Shown: in pieces, positions 4,582 through 8,278 of the stretch
Layout: every line of letters begins with the position of its first letter
How positions within the stretch are numbered: position 1 is the first letter of the stretch
From: Helicobacteraceae bacterium
GTDB taxonomy: Bacteria; Campylobacterota; Campylobacteria; Campylobacterales; Sulfurimonadaceae
Direction: 5' to 3'
Assembly (NCBI GenBank): GCA_027061425.1
Contig: JALSUN010000156.1
Location: 1 to 8,278 of the forward strand
DNA: 8,278 nt
Notes under the pieces: model-generated
Database searches by the model: none
What the model saw: the letters and a program-made list of their open reading frames with translations, nothing else
What the model was told of the DNA's origin: nothing
Program-made: the position numbers and the translations under genes

Positions 4582-4989
4582 ATCAAAGCAACCGACATCC
4601 CATTTGTAAAACTTACAGGCATCGAAGAAGAGAACAATGAGCTATCATTGGAGTTCAAAGAAGATGTGCTAAACCACATTAAAACGATTCACGCGAGTGC
4701 GCAGTTTACATTGGCAGAGACACAGAGTGGTCTTCACCTTCAAAGTCTCTTTCCCAAGCTTGAAGGCAAGGTCATACCGGTGCTTAGAGATGCACAGATA
4801 AAGTACAAAAAGCCTGCTCTAGAGAAGATACTAGCTTTTGCATCAGCAGACGAAGACGCCGTAGAGAAGTTTAGGAGACTGTTTGAGAAAAAAGGTAGAG
4901 GTTCACTACAAATCAATGTTGAGATAAAAGATGTTAATGATGTTTTAACATGTCAAGCTACTTTTACTTGGTTTGTTCAAGCACTCTAA
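4582..4989 (+). CDS. Hotdog-fold thioesterase-like protein (DUF4442 / YiiD C-terminal type), start codon anomalous
   Basis: Small hotdog-fold protein of the kind annotated as DUF4442 or acyl-CoA thioesterase-like; substrate unknown. Recognisable parts are DIPFVKLTGIE near the N-terminus, VLNHIKTIHASAQFTLAETQSG (the central helix region with conserved His and Glu), EGKVIPVLRDAQIKYKKPA (beta strands) and FTWFVQ at the end. The frame is open from 4573, after TAG 4570-4572, but contains no ATG or GTG before the conserved DIPFV segment; the first ordinary candidate, TTG 4648, would remove about 22 conserved-looking residues. AGGAG at 4571-4575 stands 6 nt before ATC 4582-4584, where an ATG would be expected, giving 135 residues. 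Either AUC is used weakly as a start, the ATG was lost by one G-to-C change, or the base call is wrong. The given start is therefore provisional. It lies upstream of mutY on the same strand. Confidence 0.7.
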   Translation: MKATDIPFVKLTGIEEENNELSLEFKEDVLNHIKTIHASAQFTLAETQSGLHLQSLFPKLEGKVIPVLRDAQIKYKKPALEKILAFASADEDAVEKFRRLFEKKGRGSLQINVEIKDVNDVLTCQATFTWFVQAL

Positions 4990-5012
4990 AGAGGTAAGAG
5001 AAATAGACGTAA

Positions 5013-5021
5013 TGCTATAGT
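5013..5021 (+). promoter_or_regulatory. Possible extended -10 promoter for mutY
   Basis: TGCTATAGT matches an extended -10 (TGn plus TATAGT at 5016-5021) in the 64-bp gap before mutY. There is no convincing -35. The mutY start itself has no visible Shine-Dalgarno sequence; the gap ends in CTTTCAACTCGCTTCGCTAC, with a CTTTCA repeat just before the ATG. Confidence 0.3.
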
Positions 5022-5053
5022 CTAGCTTTCAACTCGCTTCGCTACACTTTCAC

Positions 5054-5998
5054 ATGTTTAAAACCGTCCACAACAACCTTCAAAACTGGTATGCAAAAAA
5101 TGGTCGTCATGACCTGCCTTGGCGTCAAACTGATGATGCTTATAAAATCTGGGTGAGTGAGGTGATGCTTCAACAGACTCAGGTGAAAACTGTTTTAGAG
5201 CGCTTTTACTTCCCTTTTTTAGAGACCTTTCCTACGCTTCAAGACCTAGCCAATGCTACAGAGGATGAAGTGTTAAAAATGTGGGAGGGCTTAGGCTACT
5301 ACACACGGTGTCGTAACCTTCACAAAACAGCAAAGATCTGTCAAGAACAGCTACCCTTAACTGTTGAAGGCTTGGTGGTACTTCCCGGTATAGGACAGAG
5401 TACGGCGCATGCCGTCAGTGCCTTTGCTTACAAAACACCGGTACCCATACTCGATGCTAATGTCAAACGGATTTTATATAGAGTCTTTGGAGTTAAAGAG
5501 GCTAAAGAACGTGTTCTCTGGGAGATGGCCTATGCTCTGTTTGATGAGAGACACCCCTACAACTATAATCAGGCGATGATGGATCTTGGAGCCACAGTGT
5601 GTCAGGCAAAAAAGACGGACTGTGAGGTCTGTCCTTTTGTCTCAGTCTGTAAAGCCTACCTCGATGACCCCCTGCTTTATCCTCAAAAAAAGATCAAAAA
5701 AGCCACCCCTAAACGTTACCGTCACATTGTAATTTATGAGGATGATGGTAAGTTTGCACTCCAACAGCGCCAGAGTAGACTTTTGCATGGACTTTGGGGT
5801 TTTGTGGAGTATGAAGAGGTACAAAACGCAACGGTTATAGGTCAAGTTGTGCACAAGTACACCCACTTCCATCTTCATGCCACGGTCTATCACACGTCTC
5901 ACCCCATAGAAGGTGTCTCATGGTTTACCTTGGCTCAAATCAACACACTCGCACTCAGTGGTGCAGATCATAAGATCTTAGCACTTTTAAAGTCATAA
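5054..5998 (+). CDS. mutY: A/G-specific adenine DNA glycosylase MutY
   Basis: Base-excision repair enzyme that removes adenine mispaired with 8-oxoguanine. 314 residues. The catalytic domain begins with LPWRQTDDAYKIWVSEVMLQQTQV (about 21-44), Glu36 being the catalytic acid; the helix-hairpin-helix LPGIGQSTA is at 110-118, and PILDANVKRIL (131-141) carries catalytic Asp134. The [4Fe-4S] motif C-x6-C-x2-C-x5-C is at Cys183, 190, 193 and 199. The C-terminal NUDIX-like 8-oxoG-recognition domain is present but short (about 222-314), with HGLWGFVEYEE at 245-255, which matches the GLWGFP motif of the family. All catalytic and cluster ligands are intact. ATG 5054 gives the expected N-terminus (NLQNWYAKNGR...LPW) although no ribosome binding site is visible. 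Confidence 0.95.
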   Translation: MFKTVHNNLQNWYAKNGRHDLPWRQTDDAYKIWVSEVMLQQTQVKTVLERFYFPFLETFPTLQDLANATEDEVLKMWEGLGYYTRCRNLHKTAKICQEQLPLTVEGLVVLPGIGQSTAHAVSAFAYKTPVPILDANVKRILYRVFGVKEAKERVLWEMAYALFDERHPYNYNQAMMDLGATVCQAKKTDCEVCPFVSVCKAYLDDPLLYPQKKIKKATPKRYRHIVIYEDDGKFALQQRQSRLLHGLWGFVEYEEVQNATVIGQVVHKYTHFHLHATVYHTSHPIEGVSWFTLAQINTLALSGADHKILALLKS

Positions 5999-6005
5999 GA
6001 TTATG

Positions 6006-6054
6006 TATAATGACATTCTCTGAACCTTTACAAGGTTCAATTATATTTTAAGGG
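6006..6054 (+). promoter_or_regulatory. Antiporter gene promoter and leader with a perfect hairpin
   Basis: TATAAT (6006-6011) is a good -10, predicting transcription from about 6018. Right after it lies TGAACCTT-TAC-AAGGTTCA (6021-6039), a perfect 8-bp inverted repeat with a 3-nt loop, then AT-rich sequence and AAGGG (6050-6054), 6 nt before the antiporter ATG. The hairpin would sit at the 5-prime end of the mRNA, or serve as a repressor site. It could also be a weak mutY terminator (mutY ends at 5998), but the sequence after it is mixed A/T, not a T run. Confidence 0.55.
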
Positions 6055-6060
6055 CACTTT

Positions 6061-7371
6061 ATGAGCATTATTCTCATCTCTATTTTAACTATTTTACTTC
6101 TCTCCAGAATTTTACAACGTCAGTTTTCCATTCCCCTACCTATAGGGATTATGTCCCTCACCTTAGGACTTTACTCCTTTTTTCCAGATGTTATCAACCT
6201 CTCTGCTCAAGAAAACTTTGATGAGACCTTACTTTTAATACTGCCACTCATCTTACTCCCCGATGCGATGAACTTCAAACTCAGAGACCTAAAAAAACAC
6301 GCTTTTGCCATCTTTTATCTCTCCTTTGTCGCAGTCATACTCTCCATCATTGCAGGGATTTTGTTAAACTATACAACAACCCATGAATACACCTTTACGG
6401 TAGGAATGCTTATCTCTCTTTTTGCCATGGTGCTTGCTACCGATGCCGTCAGTGTCAGCTCCATATTTTCACAGTTTGAGCTTCCCCACTCTCTAAAAGT
6501 CTTAACAGAGGGGGAGTCACTCTTTAACGATGCTACTGCCATGATCGCATTCTTGTTTATAGGTCTTCCACTGATCAATGGTGAGACTATTACCGCAGGA
6601 GACGTCTCGTTTATCTTAGTTAAGGTTCTGTTTGGCTCATTGATCATCGGGCTTATTGTTGGTTATATTGCCAAGTTTCTTCTGGGATGGTTACACACTG
6701 TAGTCGATGAGTTTATAGTGATCTTGCTAACAGGTTATAGTGCCTTTGTCATCGCTGAACTCCATGCCATCCATGTCTCAGGCATACTCGCACTTATTAC
6801 CGCAGTGATGACCGTACAGTACTTCATCTCAAAAGATCTTAAAAAGTTTAGTGATGAGGATGACATCATCAACGACACCAGTACCCGTAAACTCAGCTCT
6901 CGTGAACGGTTCATCACAACCAAAGCACGGATAGAGGCGAACAAACAGTCCATCGCCTTTTTTGCACTCTTTGCCAACGCCCTGCTCTTTGTCTCTCTTG
7001 CGGAGTTGATAGAGATAGACAAACTCATCTATTATGCCAAAGAGATCATCATCCTCTTTCTTGTTACCACCCTCATCCGCGGGGTGATGATGATCAAGTT
7101 TGCACACATCTCTAAACTCAGCAGTAAGATCACAGATGTCAACTACAGATGGTGGACAGTGCTTACCTTTTCAGGTATTAAAGGCGGTCTCTCTATCATT
7201 ATGGTCCACCACCTCCCCGACACCTTTATTTATAAAGAGATGTTTACACAGGTGGTGATGGGGGTCATCCTACTCTCTATCTTTGTCTATGCTGCAGGAC
7301 TCATGGCTGTCATAGGCTACTACAAAAAAGAGTTTAAAGCAGACATCCAAGAAGAGAAGTTACACCACTAA
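6061..7371 (+). CDS. CPA1-family Na+(K+)/H+ antiporter
   Basis: Inner-membrane cation/proton exchanger for pH and salt homeostasis, 436 residues, with about 12 hydrophobic segments. Family marks: ATDAVSVSSIF (126-136) containing the TDxV element with Asp128, GESLFNDATAMIAF (151-164) with the ESLxND signature (Asn156-Asp157, the ion-binding pair of CPA1/NhaP proteins), and SGIKGGLSII (371-380), matching the GxRGxxS segment of a late helix. A hydrophilic cytoplasmic loop of about 40 residues (256-296) interrupts the membrane region. There is no long C-terminal regulatory domain of the TrkA type; the protein ends soon after the last helix. Ion selectivity (Na+, Li+ or K+) cannot be told. The start ATG 6061 follows AAGGG at 6 nt. 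The 3-prime end overlaps the convergent lipoprotein gene by 4 nt. Confidence 0.9.
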   Translation: MSIILISILTILLLSRILQRQFSIPLPIGIMSLTLGLYSFFPDVINLSAQENFDETLLLILPLILLPDAMNFKLRDLKKHAFAIFYLSFVAVILSIIAGILLNYTTTHEYTFTVGMLISLFAMVLATDAVSVSSIFSQFELPHSLKVLTEGESLFNDATAMIAFLFIGLPLINGETITAGDVSFILVKVLFGSLIIGLIVGYIAKFLLGWLHTVVDEFIVILLTGYSAFVIAELHAIHVSGILALITAVMTVQYFISKDLKKFSDEDDIINDTSTRKLSSRERFITTKARIEANKQSIAFFALFANALLFVSLAELIEIDKLIYYAKEIIILFLVTTLIRGVMMIKFAHISKLSSKITDVNYRWWTVLTFSGIKGGLSIIMVHHLPDTFIYKEMFTQVVMGVILLSIFVYAAGLMAVIGYYKKEFKADIQEEKLHH

Positions 7372-8267
7372 TCTTCATCGTATAGGTAGTAGATATCTGC
7401 ACTGCCTTGGTCTAAATAGAGATCTTCCTTGAGTGGTTTCTCTTTTGGGTACGGCAAGATCGTTACGGTAGGGAGATGACTTTTACGCGCAAAACGCAGG
7501 TTAACCCCCACTTTACTTTCAAGATGCATCGCACCTACAAAGACGATCAACTTCTCATCTTTTTTCAGTCGCTTCAGCAGTTTGGCACTCTCTTCACCCA
7601 TTTTTGTGTCCCACGCCACCTGCACTCTATACATCCGTTGTGCACACTCCTCAGCACTCTCATTTTTTCTGTGCGAGTGACAATGTTTAAAGAAAGGTGC
7701 AAGCAGTGCTTTATGAACAGAGACATTAAGATCAAGCGCCTTGTAAAACTGTTTTTCTTTAAAGTTCATACCAGAGATATTGTTCTCAGAGATCTTCTTT
7801 TTAAATGCCTTATCAAGGTTAATCCCATATAGTGTACCACCCTCAGCTATCACTGCCTTAAAGATGGGCTCCGTCAGGTTAAAGTCGTAGCCAACTCTCT
7901 CTTTCCACTTCAGTGCCTTCGAGCCATTTTCATCTAAAAGACCTTCACTGTACTGCTTTAAAAGTGCATTCTCTTGAGGTGAGAACCACTCATTTGCCAC
8001 AGAGACTTTATGACCCGCTTGAGATAATCCTTCTATAAGTGTTAATACTACTTTATGGGCATTTTGACTCTGATGGTGGTCTCCCACAAAAATCACTTGG
8101 TACGGTTCTACAGAGGCTATAAACGCCCTCTTATCAAGACAGAGGCCTGAAGTTAAAGCATAGTAATCACACTGTTTGGAGACTCTGTGCTGTAAAGGTA
8201 CCGAGGGGGTCTCACTACAGGCTGTAAATGTCACTAAAATTGTACAAAATATCAAAAATTGTTTCAT
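7368..8267 (-). CDS. ChaN-like lipoprotein (putative haem-binding, Tiki/EreA-ChaN superfamily)
   Basis: Predicted lipoprotein of 299 residues. Signal MKQFLIFCTILVTFTAC ends at the likely lipidated Cys17; as in the TlpA protein of this window, Phe stands at -3 of the lipobox. The mature part matches the ChaN/DUF399 family (Cofac_haem_bdg): VIFVGDHHQSQNAHKV (58-73) with the GxxH element, VANEWFSPQE (90-99) with the conserved acid, QVAWDTKMG (216-224) and IVFVGAMHLE (241-250), the paired histidine motif near the C-terminus. In Campylobacter jejuni a ChaN protein is iron-regulated and binds haem, so iron or haem uptake is a reasonable inference. No TonB-dependent receptor or Fur box is visible in the window to confirm it. 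A GGAAA sequence at the right edge (8274-8278) is a partial ribosome binding site; the promoter lies outside. Confidence 0.85.
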   Translation of the reverse strand: MKQFLIFCTILVTFTACSETPSVPLQHRVSKQCDYYALTSGLCLDKRAFIASVEPYQVIFVGDHHQSQNAHKVVLTLIEGLSQAGHKVSVANEWFSPQENALLKQYSEGLLDENGSKALKWKERVGYDFNLTEPIFKAVIAEGGTLYGINLDKAFKKKISENNISGMNFKEKQFYKALDLNVSVHKALLAPFFKHCHSHRKNESAEECAQRMYRVQVAWDTKMGEESAKLLKRLKKDEKLIVFVGAMHLESKVGVNLRFARKSHLPTVTILPYPKEKPLKEDLYLDQGSADIYYLYDED

Positions 8268-8278
8268 TGCTAATTTCC

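Noticed and set aside
4512..4637. 42-codon ORF between the toxin and hotdog genes
   Set aside because: No ribosome binding site, and its second half is an out-of-frame copy of the hotdog gene. Only its first half could be a gene fragment, and it matches nothing I know.
4249..4679. Minus-strand ORFs opposite the toxin and hotdog genes (4249-4521, 4497-4679)
   Set aside because: Antisense to recognisable coding sequence, no family features and no ribosome binding sites.
7476..7832. 118-residue plus-strand ORF opposite the ChaN-like gene
   Set aside because: Shadow of the minus-strand lipoprotein gene, which has all its family motifs and a signal peptide.

Overview
The window looks like the chromosome of a Campylobacterota (epsilonproteobacterial) species, probably one of the free-living Sulfurimonas/Sulfurovum-like sulfur or hydrogen oxidisers. 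The main clue is gene order: RNase Y, 5-formyltetrahydrofolate cyclo-ligase, TlpA-like thioredoxin lipoprotein and FtsY. From memory, this is also the order in Campylobacter jejuni (Cj1209 to Cj1206c). Genus level is an inference and was not tested by a search.

Layout. Positions 1-1668 (minus strand) hold a partial rny (C-terminus off the left edge) and the overlapping folate cyclo-ligase gene. A 57-bp divergent promoter region with near-perfect dyad symmetry separates them from the plus-strand pair tlpA-ftsY (1726-3402), whose stop and start codons abut. FtsY carries about 87 residues beyond the end of its GTPase domain.

Positions 3403-4510 are visibly more AT-rich and look acquired. They hold a C9 tract, a 21-codon minus-strand ORF with a strong ribosome binding site that resembles the start of a phage/integron-type tyrosine recombinase (weakly supported), about 370 bp dense in inverted repeats, and a MazE/MazF-family toxin-antitoxin pair with a clear promoter and candidate autoregulatory operator. 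The arrangement (truncated integrase facing away from a toxin-antitoxin cassette) recalls a decayed integron or small island, but I could not find a valid attC site.

Positions 4571-8267 return to chromosome-like sequence: a DUF4442-type hotdog thioesterase-like gene whose expected start codon reads ATC instead of ATG, mutY (A/G-specific adenine glycosylase), a CPA1-type Na+(K+)/H+ antiporter with a perfect hairpin in its leader, and, convergent with it and overlapping by 4 nt, a ChaN-like putative haem-binding lipoprotein.

Functionally the window mixes housekeeping (mRNA decay, folate repair, membrane targeting, base-excision repair, ion homeostasis) with a stress or addiction module. I see no evidence of a wholly new multi-gene system. 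The best leads are the start-codon anomaly in the hotdog gene, the FtsY C-terminal extension, and the repeat-rich strip between the integrase-like remnant and mazE.
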